Source: an uncultured Commensalibacter sp.
GTDB taxonomy: Bacteria > Pseudomonadota > Alphaproteobacteria > Acetobacterales > Acetobacteraceae
Length of the DNA stretch: 64,000 bases
Assembly: GCA_946699565.1 (NCBI GenBank)
Contig: CAMPDW010000007.1
Location: forward strand, 1-64,000
Reading direction: 5' to 3'
Shown: positions 1 to 9,377 of the stretch, in pieces
Numbering within the stretch: position 1 is the stretch's first letter
How the letters are laid out: each line of letters begins with the position of its first letter
Translations under genes and position numbers: made by a program
Notes under the pieces: model-generated
Told to the model about the DNA's origin: nothing
The model's database searches: none
Seen by the model: only the letters and a program-made list of their open reading frames with translations

Positions 1-25
1 GAACCGTAACAATAATAGTCGACAT
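1..25 (-). CDS. Start of a gene leaving the window (partial)
   Basis: An ATG on the minus strand at 25 is preceded by a good ribosome binding site (AAAGGA, 6 bases upstream) and opens a frame reading MSTIIVTV to the window edge. Its position directly downstream of decayed tail-fibre genes makes a prophage gene possible. Nothing more can be said from eight codons. Confidence 0.45.
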
Positions 26-117
26 TTCGTTTCCTTTAAATTAGATATTAAAAAAATATTTATTTTATTTTGAATTTTACATATTAGATTTTTGTTGTCT
101 TAATTTAATATTCACTC

Positions 118-1000
118 TCATTTTTTCAAAGATCCTTGCATTAAATAACCGCCATTAATCCAAGGACTACCATCCCCATGATCTTAGATTGGAAACATCT
201 TTAAAACTTCTTTAAACACACGTATTAAAGTAAAAGGGGAAATTGCTCCAGATTGCGAAACGTCACCGCTAGCCATACAAATAAAACCATCATTCACCCA
301 CAAAGAACGGCCATCTGCTGGATCAGTTCTCGGCATTAATTAAGTAGCTTTCTTCAATAAATAAAGAACCGCTTCAGAACTTAACTCTTCAACTTTAGCT
401 CGATAATAACTTGTCTTTTCTTTATCTTTACGAATAATGAATAGTTTATCCTCTAGATCTATTTCATCCGTTACTTTTGTCAATGTTGTATTTTTTGTTG
501 AATTCGTTTTTTCATAATCATAAAATTCTAAACTACATACACCATTGTATTGACAATCAATTTTATTCCATTCAGAGGAGATCGCTAATCATGCCGTTTA
601 ATTTTTGGTTTAAAACTAATAAAATAAGAATTAATTTTATTTTCTTTGTTGTGTCCAAAAGTTAATAAAATCATTTCTTGAACCAAGATATTCCCAAAAT
701 TAGTCAAAGCTGAATAAATCAAATAATTAAGAGTAATTATTTTTTCCATCAGATATAAAAGCTGTCAGATATTGATTATGTGCATAAACACTTTCAATTT
801 TTAAACCTGATCCTTTTACAGACACGGATCCTGAAAAAATACATTCACCTTTTCCTAAACAACGAGAAAAATCAGTACTATAATCCTGATATAAAGAAAC
901 TCGTTTGAAAGGAGAAATACAGATAATTCTTTAGTCGACCGTTTTGATATACGATAAATACAATAAAGATTAATCGAAAAAGTATACGTTAATCGCATTT
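118..1000 (-). pseudogene. Decayed phage tail-fibre-associated protein
   Basis: Minus-strand coding traces in at least three frames are interrupted by many stops. Recognisable pieces, N to C, are a segment with RVSLYQDYSTDFSRCLGKGE, a middle segment with KVTDEIDLEDKLFIIRKDKE, and a C-terminal segment with DPADGRSLWVNDGFICMASG. The last resembles the ends of phage virion proteins ('DP..GR.LW.N.GF..VASGD'). It follows the tail fibre gene in the direction of transcription, where fibre or fibre-accessory genes normally lie. No single frame stays open beyond about 60 codons, so it is dead. The exact product is not identified. Confidence 0.45.
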
Positions 1001-1036
1001 TATCTACCCTACATTATTTTACTATTAGAAGGGCTC

Positions 1037-2558
1037 TTAGAAGGAGATTCTGAAAAAATCCAATGCTAAATTGATTTTTAACCCATCTGGATAATAAAAT
1101 TTTTGTTTAATGTTATTTAACTGATCTGGGTTTTCCATTTGATAAGCTATCAGCATCATTTTTATCTCCATATAATTATTAATATATTTAAAAAATTGAT
1201 CAGCATTAGCTTTTGAAATTGTATAAGTATGACCATCAAGCGCAACAAATTTGCCTATCAAATCTTCTTCAGTTTTATCATCCTGAATTAAATTATCTTT
1301 TATCATATCATTATAAATTAATAACATTACAGGATTATTAATTGTAGTTAATTGTTCAGATATTTTATCAGAATTAGCTTCCATATCACATGCTTTAAAC
1401 TCTAATTTATTTGTACCACCACCCCAACCACCATAAAGATATCCCGCAATATTTAAATTAGTAAATTTACAATTTTCAAAATGAAAACTAACCCTGGGTT
1501 GAAAAAGTGCCCCGAATTGATGGTATGTAATATTATTATTGTTATTTTTTTACAATCACCTTGAATAATAAAATGAAAATTATCAAATGTCGCTAATGAA
1601 CCATAATCACCTTTACAATATCCAAATATTATACTTTTATTGACTTCATCACACCCAAAAGGAATATAAATTCTAGGTTTTGTTATTAAATTAAAATTCA
1701 AATAATTACTAGGACTATGAGCTACCGCGATATCCTCTTGTAACTGATCAATTTCAGAACCATTTGGATCTAAATACTCTCCATTAGAACCTTTTTCATT
1801 TTGTCCACAAGGTACAAAGGATAATGATTTATGTTTTATTTCCCATCCTCTACCCAACGTGTTTCCTACATCGTTTTTATTATCTTTAGTTAAACTATAA
1901 TCATCATTATACCATAAATGAACATAGCAGACCCACCATCTGGAACGACATTTATTGCTTCTTGAACTGTCTTGAAAGACGCTTCATGACTTCCATCAAA
2001 TTCATTATTTTTTGTTGAAGGTCGAACATAAAGTTCTGTTTTTGCACCTGCAATTCGTGTCATAATCCTATAATTTTCATCTAAAAACGTAATATTATCA
2101 GAATTATCTGACAAAATTGATAGTATTGCCCAACTATTACCAGACTTACTATTACTTATCCAATAACCAATCTTTTTTGCCTCTTCTAAATCTGGATCAT
2201 CTGTATTAATATCTTTCATATTAATAAATTAAAACATAAGGATATTGACTAGAACGAATAACAGCACCTACGCTATATTCTCCGACAACATTTGCAAAAT
2301 CTTGATTAAAAAAAGCTAACTCTCCGCCTTGTAATCATTGAATTGCTTCTGTAATACAGTATTAAATACCGTTTAAATCCTGCCCCCAAGGAGGAATCCT
2401 CCTTGTAATACAGACATCATGGTTTGTTTTGGAAATCCCGTTATTATATCCGCCAGTCCACGTTGATGATCTGCCTATTCTGTGCCATTCAAATTAAACC
2501 GTTCCCCATTTTCTGCCCATTTATGTATAAAAAGATTTTTTAATCGTTCAATACTCAT
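1037..2558 (-). pseudogene. Tail fibre / tail spike with beta-helix, degraded
   Basis: An ATG at 2558 begins an N-terminal domain typical of phage tail fibres (IPPWGQDLNG, then QGGELAFFNQDFANVVGEYS), but with internal stops and a frameshift near 2390. The next frame (about 2219 to 1890) contains LYVRPSTKNNEFDGSHEASF and KTVQEAIN, the usual entry to a pectate-lyase-like parallel beta-helix ('YVR..G.D...G....F.TIQ.AI'). After another shift, further segments show helix-rung patterns (HFENCKFTNLNIAGYLYGG, LEFKACDM). The C-terminal 115 codons stay open to the stop at 1037. The protein would have been roughly 500 residues and would have recognised host surface glycans. At least three frameshifts and several stops make it non-functional. 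Confidence 0.7.
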
Positions 2559-2572
2559 TTCTTAACCTTTTT

Positions 2573-3262
2573 TTATAATTGAAATTTTATTTTTATTGCA
2601 ACGCTAGCTAGCCTGAATAACAAACCTAAATTCACGATAACGGCAACAACGTCACTATCAGGTATCCAATTAAATACAATTATCATACTCATATCCAAAT
2701 TATTTAAAACAAAAACCTCACATCTTTTTTAGTTGGATCATCGCTATCTGCTTGTCCACCAAAAAGATTCCTTAAAATATAATTAAGATCTGATACCGAA
2801 TAATTACTTATATTTGCATAGGCTTTAGCAAAAATTAATTTTTTGTAACTTTCATCTTTAAAAGTTACTTTTCCTTCAAACTCTTGAAAATCACGAAACA
2901 TACCCTATACAGTACGCTTATCCACCGGATTCGTTAAAGTATCGTTGTAATTTGTCATATCATGAAAGGGTCTTGCCAATAACATAGTTTCTTCATTAAA
3001 ACCCCAGAAAAGCCTATAAATATTTCAATAGTCCGATTAATACCTACAATTTTTCCCCCTATATCTAATCCTATTTGTCAGCAGTTTTTAAATCCCATAT
3101 TTTTTTATAAAATTTATTAAAAAACTTACAAATTTTTATAGCATTAGAGAAATTAGAAATAACTTTTAAAAGCGTAGGTGAATTTGCATATTGAGCAATA
3201 ACGGTTTTACGATAATCAAGACAAAAAGGTGGTTTATTCTCATCAATAACCAATAAAATCAT
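2573..3262 (-). pseudogene. DUF2612 phage baseplate/tail protein, broken
   Basis: Three frames together rebuild a DUF2612 protein of about 220 residues. The N-terminus (from 3262) has VIAQYANSPTLLKVI and KKIWDLKTA, corresponding to the family's 'IAQYANSPT...FY..IWD..TA'. The middle (2901-2704) has FKDESYKKLIFAKAYANIS and ILRNLFGG. The C-terminus after 2700 has MSMIIVFNWIPDSD. The start codon overlaps the stop of the upstream baseplate J remnant (ATGA), the normal arrangement in these tail modules. Stops between the pieces disable it. DUF2612 genes usually sit between baseplate J and the tail fibre, as here. Confidence 0.7.
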
Positions 3263-3720
3263 CCATTAAAAACCACCTCAGTATCTTTTTCAAAATCATC
3301 TCTATTTAAAATAGAAATCTCATTAATATTCATTTGAAGCATTAAACGACTAGCATCTATGGAATTACTTACCCTTTCAATATATAAAGTAATAATATTT
3401 GCCTACTTACCAAGTTTCTGAATTGAGGCATAAAAACTTAAAACAAAAATCTGGCTGCCTATTCGCGGTCTGATTGAACCATCATTCTCCACAAAAGCAT
3501 CATAAATTGCATTTCTTATTAAAGATTCAACATTGGAAGGTATATATTCAACTTGAGGTCTTGATAAAGTAACCTTAAATTTTATCGGAACTTTAACCGC
3601 ATAATGATAATAAATATCACAAATAGAATCGGCATAGCAGTAAACACACGACTGATTGCATTATCCATCATAGTCCATAATGTATTAAGAACACTGTTTC
3701 CTTTGTTAGGATTCATCATT
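3259..3720 (-). pseudogene. Baseplate J-like protein, C-terminal remnant
   Basis: The recognisable part is a C-terminal stretch with KVPIKFKVTLSRPQVEYIP, a region with NDGSIRPRIGSQIFVLSFYA, then ANIITLYIERVSNSIDASR and a final DFEKDTEVVFNG. This matches the end of phage baseplate J-like wedge proteins ('...I....RP.IG..I..S.....I..........I.'). The N-terminal half or more is missing and there are internal stops, so both a deletion and point decay have occurred. The spike or wedge genes that normally separate the hub from J are also gone. Confidence 0.6.
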
Positions 3721-3736
3721 AGCCAATATGTCCTTT

Positions 3737-4785
3737 TTATCTTTTTTTGAAAAAGTCTTTTTGCAATTCAATATTTGTAAACCATGGTCCATCGGGTGTA
3801 TAGCAAGATAATTCATGTTTTAATGAAACCAAATATCGCCATACTCTATTAACATTTTTAATATATTCTGATTTAAGAGCTATTTCCTCTCCAAATCAAA
3901 TTGAATGATTAAAAATATTTCGAACAATGATACCTTTATCTGAATGGACAAGATAACCGATCATTCCATTATTATTAGAAATATTCTTGGAAGAAATTTC
4001 TACACTTTTTATCATATCATCATTAGTTTTTAATCTGCGTTCATAATCATTTAATATCATATTTTCAAGAAAGATTTTACAAATCTGATCCTGAAATGTA
4101 AAACGAGTTTTCGTATCTCTTGTACATCATCGAATTTGTTCAATTAAATCATAATGATAATTAGGATTATTTAAAATGGCATTAACACCATAATTTTTAA
4201 AACTCAATCTTCCTATCCCATTAGAATAAGGTAGTGATGCATTATATTTATCAATAATTGTTTGCACAACAATTACAACAGATGTTTTATTTTTGAATGA
4301 AATGGATTTAGCTAGAACCAGATTTAATCCTACAGCAACTATTGCATTCACATGGAAAGCAAGATCGGGTGCACTGCTATAATCTGCATAAGCAATTATT
4401 ATACCGCCTTCAAATATTTTATTATATATAATATTTTTATCGGAACTGTTTTCCAAACTTGCATATTATGATCAAATAATTTCCAAACCCATTTGACTCT
4501 TTTTTTATATTGACCCAATGTTGATAATTGATTGATCTAATGCTCATCCATATTATAAATCGTGCATTTACATTCTGGAAGACTCTCCTCTCCCTGATAA
4601 TTAATAAAAACTTTCGCTTTAAGCTGTTCAACTGAAAGGATTAATTTTCCATTCGCAAATATTTTTTGTCGTTTATTTTCATCTACTACCATTACAAATT
4701 CAAATTTTAAATAATGTTTATGAAAGGTAATAAAAATAGAACAATTACCAATAACAGTAATTTTCCTTTCACAAGATGATAGCAT
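3737..4785 (-). pseudogene. Baseplate hub protein, frameshifted
   Basis: The start at 4785 overlaps the stop of the baseplate plug remnant (TAATG). Pieces in order are LILSVEQLKAKVFINYQGEE and CKCTIYNMDEH (the 'V.VYNLS' motif of hub N-termini), then EGGIIIAYADYSSAPDLAFH (hub motif 'G.I..AFADY..APDV.F'), and a C-terminal part with NNGMIGYLVHSDKGIIVRNI and LSCYTPDGPWFTNI. These are the landmarks of the hub of contractile-tailed phages. At least two frameshifts and an in-frame stop occur. The hub forms the central ring of the baseplate, so the virion could not be assembled. Confidence 0.65.
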
Positions 4786-5112
4786 TATATACCTATCCCA
4801 TCATCAATTCCGTTTTCAAGATAATAAAGTAAATAACGATTACCAAAATCTTTATAAGATGAATGATTAAACCCTTGCTGATCAACAAACATCAAATCTC
4901 CAGGAAATTCAAGATAAGCAGAACGAATTAATCGAAATCAGTCTAAACATAAAATTCCTGTTAATAATAGTACTGCTCCATAATAAACATCAAGGAATAC
5001 AGCAACATTTCCTCTATCCAACAAACGAAAGCAATAATCCATTCCCTCAAGGATAAGAATAAACTGCTGAGTTTCAATAGGTGAAATCTGTATAAGTTGC
5101 GTTAATAGAAGT
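4785..5112 (-). pseudogene. Baseplate plug protein, nearly complete but broken
   Basis: Reading from about 5110 gives [20 protein letters not shown], then MDYCFRLLDRGNVAVFLDVY, one in-frame stop (TGA near 4938), then SAYLEFPGDLMFVDQQG and FGNRYLLYYLENGIDD. This is the size and motif pattern ('GDLMFVD..G...P.Y.GFG.R..L.Y') of the roughly 105-residue baseplate plug that sits under the tail tube in contractile phages. The gene has lost its own start region and is joined to the beginning of a sheath gene. The downstream hub begins with a one-base stop/start overlap. Confidence 0.6.
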
Positions 5113-5235
5113 TTTTCCTGCAGAAATTTTATTTTCTTTTCTTGTAAGCATTAAACTAAAAAGATCATTACCATTATTTCCTATAGCTAAAACCTTTGGA
5201 TTAATTTTTACAATATTATTTAAAGGTATAGACAT
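5113..5235 (-). pseudogene. Tail sheath (DUF3383-like) N-terminal stub
   Basis: An ATG at 5235 opens [19 protein letters not shown] followed by [16 protein letters not shown]. This matches the beginning of DUF3383-type sheath proteins ('MSIPI..IV.V.P.VLAA.G...L..L.LT'). After about 40 codons the sequence runs directly into plug-like sequence. The rest of the sheath, the tube, the chaperone and the tape-measure genes, which normally lie between, are missing. A single internal deletion of several kilobases is the simplest explanation. Confidence 0.5.
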
Positions 5236-5386
5236 TAATTTTTAAACCTTATTATAATGAATTATTTAAAAAATTATTGAAATACTAAATAAAGTATTTC
5301 CTTATTCAGACAATAAAATTGAAAATTACTGCCTGTATTTCTGATATTTAGAAATCATTTCTGAATGTATTCAATGGAATCAAATA

Positions 5387-5412
5387 TAAAAAAAACCACC
5401 TTTAAGGTGGTT
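5387..5412 (-). terminator. Rho-independent terminator of the 117-aa membrane gene
   Basis: The hairpin AAACCACC-TTTAA-GGTGGTTT lies 41 bases beyond the stop at 5453. Read on the minus strand it is followed by a run of T. It gives the membrane gene its own transcript end, separate from the tail-gene remnants downstream. Confidence 0.75.
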
Positions 5413-5452
5413 TAAAATGACGTAGAATTTTTTTTAAATATTAATATTTAAT

Positions 5453-5806
5453 TTAAGATTTCCCTTCTTTTTTCGCTGCACTTCTTACATCCAGATAATA
5501 AACAAAAGATGCAAGCATTAAAGCTACAGAAGGAACCAATGCAAAAAGATAAGCATAAATCATCATCATTTGCTGGGTAGCTTCACTATTATCCATAGGT
5601 AAAGAATGAAATCCCCAAAAGATAACAGACCATCCTCCTAGTATAATAACAACAAAGATTATAAAAGCAGGTAATTTAGGTACATGCCGTGGCATTGTTA
5701 TTGATTGTTTTGTAATCGCTGAAACAACAGATAAAACAGCACCAATAGCTATCATAAAACTAAAAAAACCGACCATCACGGCTTTAAATAGCTCAATTAC
5801 ATCCAT
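5453..5806 (-). CDS. Three-helix membrane protein of unknown function
   Basis: This 117-residue protein has three clear hydrophobic segments, at about residues 8-33, 44-67 and 82-107. A charged loop (ITKQSITMPRHVPKLP) lies between the first two, and the tail RSAAKKEGKS is basic. No family is recognised. It is intact although the neighbouring tail genes are ruined, it has its own terminator, and a long A+T-rich leader lies upstream. A prophage cargo gene (for example an envelope or superinfection-exclusion protein) or a host gene that took over deleted prophage space are both possible. The context decides nothing further. Confidence 0.7.
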   Translation of the reverse strand: MDVIELFKAVMVGFFSFMIAIGAVLSVVSAITKQSITMPRHVPKLPAFIIFVVIILGGWSVIFWGFHSLPMDNSEATQQMMMIYAYLFALVPSVALMLASFVYYLDVRSAAKKEGKS

Positions 5807-6501
5807 GTTTCTGCCCTTTATTAAATAAATATATAATGAAATTATAAAACTTTACTAAAAAAAGCAATTATTAAGTATAATTTAATAATTATATCTCTAA
5901 TAAAAAATAAATTAAATCAATTTTTACGTTGCAAACTCTACTTGACAATATATTTATAATTAATAGCCTAAAAAATAATTAATATAATATACAATTAAAA
6001 CTTAATTTATGAAAGTAAAACATTATAAAAACCATAAAAAATATAGTTAATGTTGTATATCAATCATATTAATATGTCTATTAAAAATTACAGCATATTT
6101 AAAATCTAAAATCTTCTTACTTTTTCAGTCATATCATTCTCATTTTTTAAAACAAAATTATGACTTATTGCAATTATTTATATTTGATCATTAAACATAT
6201 AATGTAAAACGTAAAATTTATTATAAATAAAATAAAGAAAACACAAATAATTTCAAGGTTACTTTCAATATGAAACCGTTAAATTTATACTATAAGTTTC
6301 AACAATCTGCTTAATTATTTTTTTAATCTTCTTCACATTTTCTAATTATATCAAATAAGATATTAACCAACAGAAATTAATATACTAATCTAATTATCCA
6401 TTGTAATTTTTAATATTATTTAAATATATATTACCGTCAATACAAATAAATATTTACGAAATTAATATTAATCTCACATTTATATGTATTTTATAATTAA
6501 T
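5807..6501. other. A+T-rich gap without recognisable genes
   Basis: About 700 bases of very A+T-rich sequence. No open frame of note, no hairpin terminator and no coding resemblance was seen on either strand. It lies where sheath, tube and tape-measure genes would be expected in an intact prophage, so it may be eroded phage DNA. The part next to 5806 must hold the promoter of the membrane gene. Confidence 0.5.
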
Positions 6502-6890
6502 TTATCCTGCGTAAATAAGAATTTGCCCCTCATCATTTTTTGGTTCATCCAGCTGAGCCACCATTTGAACTTTACACCATCCTAACACTTCCCATTCTTC
6601 CAACCTTTGAACAACCAACAAAGGACGCTCCATAAATTCTAAAAGATCAACTCCAAGACCTTTTACACGATCAATCCCATAAAGTTGTCCATTTACATAC
6701 TGACATAATAAGAATGTTTTAATTCATTTTCTCTTAAAGATTGAACTTGTAATTCTATCGATTCTGGATCTTCATAAACAGGCTCTTGTTTTACACCATT
6801 TAAAACATACCCTTTTGACCGATACAAAGTTCCTGTTATCGTTAGATTGACAATTCCAATCATACCTCGTACTAATTTATGAAGCTTCAT
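6502..6890 (-). pseudogene. Phage head-tail completion protein, one frameshift
   Basis: From 6890 the frame reads an N-terminus with LHKLVRGMIGIVNLTITGTLY and VYEDPESIELQVQSL. It stops at 6693, just after KHSYY. The adjacent frame continues without interruption as QYVNGQLYGIDRVKGLGVDL, with VVQRLEEWEVLGWCKVQMV, to a stop at 6502. Together this is a protein of about 128 residues with the pattern of small head-closure proteins ('L..A..NP...T..RS.GY......V..QVQ.L......Y..G...G..R....G....W.V...E.W..WCKV'). A one-base deletion in the TTATTATG region explains the break, so decay is recent. Confidence 0.65.
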
Positions 6891-6932
6891 AGAAAATCTC
6901 TTATCTTAATTCAATATTTTAAAATAAAAATT

Positions 6933-7511
6933 TTACTCATCCCACCATATTTCTTTATTATTGGAAATAAAAATGGAACCATTTAACAATGGTAACCAGT
7001 TAGAGTGGCCTTTAATAAATTCAATCCATGAACTTTTTAATAATTTTGTATACCCAATTCCACCATAAGATCGTAATCCATCTTTACCTGGCATATCACG
7101 AACACCACGTAATAAAGTCATTTGATCATTAATCTCAATAACTAAACCATTTGGAATACGACAACCAATAATAATATAATCAGAATCAAAATTATCATTA
7201 TATATATTATTATTTTTCATAAAAAAACTTGAATTATTATTTATTTCTGTAGAATTTTCATTCACATAATATAAATCATCTTTAAAAATAATTGTTTCAA
7301 CATTTTTTTCATAATCATCATCTTCTTCACAAAACTTCCAAGTTTTGAAGTCTATTGAATCATAAACATCAGTATCTTCTGGTTCTAGTAAATAAAATTT
7401 AAGATGTTCTGATTTTTTAGATAAATTATTAAAATTCAATAAATCATGGTTTTTATTTACTTTTTTTTCTATATCTTGTTGTTCAAGATTCTTTGTTTTA
7501 ACCTTTATCAC
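6933..7511 (-). CDS. Phage virion protein, longer paralogue of the 7965 gene
   Basis: The frame could begin at an ATG at 7574, but a strong Shine-Dalgarno (AAGGAGG) sits five bases before a GTG at 7511, giving 192 residues and avoiding overlap with the upstream gene. Residues 1 to about 110 are acidic, Asn-rich and low-complexity. The last 80 residues (IIIGCRIPNGLVIEINDQM, then SSWIEFIKGHSNWLPLLNGS) parallel the neighbouring 122-residue protein. The gene is in the slot of neck/connector genes. The low-complexity N-terminal extension is unusual for that slot. The function is unknown, and the family is a small, conserved one near phage connectors. Confidence 0.6.
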   Translation of the reverse strand: MIKVKTKNLEQQDIEKKVNKNHDLLNFNNLSKKSEHLKFYLLEPEDTDVYDSIDFKTWKFCEEDDDYEKNVETIIFKDDLYYVNENSTEINNNSSFFMKNNNIYNDNFDSDYIIIGCRIPNGLVIEINDQMTLLRGVRDMPGKDGLRSYGGIGYTKLLKSSWIEFIKGHSNWLPLLNGSIFISNNKEIWWDE

Positions 7512-7521
7512 AAATTCCTCC

Positions 7522-7968
7522 TTATAAAAAAATACATAAACGTGGATCAAGGATAGGTTTGGTATAAAAGGCACTACGATATTTTTTCGTCAAAGCCAAA
7601 AATTCATATCCGTAACGCGTTTGAACTAACCAAGGATCAATTATTCGCTTTGCTGAAAATTTGGTATTGATAGAAAGTAAAATACTTCCTTCTGAAACTA
7701 AAGAAATTGAACCTATTAATTGATCTCCACTAGCATTTTTCTTTTGCAAGCTTACTAAATGAGATACAATTAAATTCAATAAAATAAGTTTTTCTTTAAA
7801 ACAACATACAATGCTATATTTTCTTGGATTAAAATATATTGCCGCACGTTCAGCGATTTTATATATAATTTCAGGACGAAAAAAACTTTCCAATTCTGGA
7901 AAACTTGCAGCCCAATCTGACCAATCAAATATACATTCCTGAAGTTTTAAATCAGATATTGCATTCAT
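7522..7968 (-). CDS. DUF4054-like head-tail connector
   Basis: This intact 148-residue protein has an N-terminus (FDWSDWAASFPELESFFRPE) and a central 'R..YFNP....CC......L..LIVSHLV.L' helix pair that match DUF4054 connectors of contractile phages. A 'GSISLVSEGSILLSI' stretch follows, then an aromatic C-terminal part (DPWLVQTRYGYEFLALTKKY), the usual 'W...T.YG..FW.L......' end. Connectors of this class form the ring below the portal. It overlaps the upstream gene by four bases (ATGA), consistent with translational coupling in the head-completion operon. Confidence 0.65.
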   Translation of the reverse strand: MNAISDLKLQECIFDWSDWAASFPELESFFRPEIIYKIAERAAIYFNPRKYSIVCCFKEKLILLNLIVSHLVSLQKKNASGDQLIGSISLVSEGSILLSINTKFSAKRIIDPWLVQTRYGYEFLALTKKYRSAFYTKPILDPRLCIFL

Positions 7969-8321
7969 AACTCTGTACCTGCCTTTATCTGTTCCAATGT
8001 TTTAGGCATTTTACTAGTATTTATTGGTTCTAAACCATGGAATAAAGCTTCTTTTTCTTTTGCTTCATCCAATATTCTTTTCTTCTTATCTACTGCAAAT
8101 ATTAAGCCTTTTTTATAAGGCATAAATTCTTGGTGATCTTTGATCCATGCTTCCCAAAGATCTTTTGGAACTTTGGTTAAACCAACAATCTGTGATAGTA
8201 TTGAAATAGATAAATAGAAATGGCCTAATTGCATACTCCCTTTTAACTTAATTTTTTTTCTCCCAACTTCCAAAATAATACCATGAGGCAATTTACAAAC
8301 AACAATAACAATATCACTCAT
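7965..8321 (-). CDS. Small phage structural-cluster protein
   Basis: A protein of about 118 residues. The most natural ATG is at 8321 (MSDIVIVVCKLPHGIILEVG); a TTG four codons upstream (8333) is an alternative, and neither has a strong binding site. The pattern 'VV.CKLPHGI.LEVG...I.LKG' followed by 'VPKDLWEAWIKDHQEF...KGLIFA' is shared with the C-terminal part of the 6933 gene, so the two are paralogues. It lies between the capsid gene and the DUF4054 connector and overlaps the latter by four bases. Its role is unknown; a neck or head-completion part is the contextual guess. Confidence 0.6.
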   Translation of the reverse strand: MSDIVIVVCKLPHGIILEVGRKKIKLKGSMQLGHFYLSISILSQIVGLTKVPKDLWEAWIKDHQEFMPYKKGLIFAVDKKKRILDEAKEKEALFHGLEPINTSKMPKTLEQIKAGTEL

Positions 8322-8337
8322 CCTAAATCCCAATCAT

Positions 8338-9366
8338 TTATGCTACTAAAACAAGACGAGCAATAATAACTCCCCATGAACCTTGAGTTAGATTTTCCTT
8401 CATTGAAGATGTTTTACAAACAATACCATGACTAAGCAATTTCTCTGAAAATGCACAAGTAATCGTATCAATACCTTGATAATTTTCTATAAAAAGTTGG
8501 ATTAATCCACCACCTTCTAAAGATAATTGTGGAGCACTAACTTGAGTTAGATTTGGAAAGTTCTTTTTCAATAAATCCACAACGCCTACTTCATGTTCAT
8601 TTGTTTTTAACAAATGAGGTTGAACCTGATTGGATACAACCAATTTTAATGGACTATCCATATTTACGGCATTATCAAGATTAATAATACCTTTTGTCTG
8701 CGCTTGTAATTGTCTATATAATTTCTGAATATCATGATAAATTTCATTAGCTGTTGCTTTTTCCCATGCCGTGCCACCAGATGTTTTTGTTTTAGGCGTA
8801 ATGGCAAGCAATAAAGCAGGATCATTTAAAGCCCCATGATTTTGTAAATTAGCAACTCCAAAGAAATAGGATTGGTTCTGCCAATGATTTAATAATAATG
8901 CAGAAGCAATTCTTTTACGAGATGAAATATCAATATTGGCTAATGCGACACATCCCTCTACACGATCATCCCACTCAGCAAAGGTTTGAACTAAAAATTG
9001 TTGCCGTTGAGGAAAAGCCGTATTCATAACACTATATCCAGCATGATTAGAATCACCATACGCAGCGATTTCACCAGCTGGTTCAACAACTGTAAATATA
9101 ATTGCATCATGTAGCCAATCACTTTTTTTCGCTTCACCATAGATTGAAACCGCTTTACAAAATGCTGTTAAAACTTCTATAATATTGGGATCAATATAAG
9201 TTGTAAATTGTTCTGGAATAGCATTATTGGCTGGCGTAATCGGTGTTATTATGCTGTCTCCAGCCCGTGCATTATTTGTATAATCCAGAACATTGGGCAA
9301 ATAAATTCCAAATTGACTTTCTAAGATTGATCGGTCACGAGCCCATGATTTCGTTTGAATAGTCAT
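8338..9366 (-). CDS. Major capsid protein (DUF2184-like)
   Basis: An AAAGGA six bases before the ATG at 9366 sets the start and gives 342 residues; an upstream ATG at 9387 is in frame but less likely. The protein resembles the DUF2184 family of major capsid proteins of Acetobacteraceae, Pseudomonas and Burkholderia prophages in length, in the N-terminal 'LES.FGIYLPNVLDYT' region, and in a C-terminal segment with ITCAFSEKLLSHGIV and SWGVIIARLVLVA. It is completely open, in contrast to the broken terminase and portal. The decoration-protein gene upstream stops 12 bases before this start. Confidence 0.65.
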   Translation of the reverse strand: MTIQTKSWARDRSILESQFGIYLPNVLDYTNNARAGDSIITPITPANNAIPEQFTTYIDPNIIEVLTAFCKAVSIYGEAKKSDWLHDAIIFTVVEPAGEIAAYGDSNHAGYSVMNTAFPQRQQFLVQTFAEWDDRVEGCVALANIDISSRKRIASALLLNHWQNQSYFFGVANLQNHGALNDPALLLAITPKTKTSGGTAWEKATANEIYHDIQKLYRQLQAQTKGIINLDNAVNMDSPLKLVVSNQVQPHLLKTNEHEVGVVDLLKKNFPNLTQVSAPQLSLEGGGLIQLFIENYQGIDTITCAFSEKLLSHGIVCKTSSMKENLTQGSWGVIIARLVLVA

Positions 9367-9377
9367 AATAATTCCTT

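Noticed and set aside
477..665. A 62-codon plus-strand frame
   Set aside because: Phe/Asn/Ile-rich with no binding site, opposite a recognisable tail-fibre remnant.
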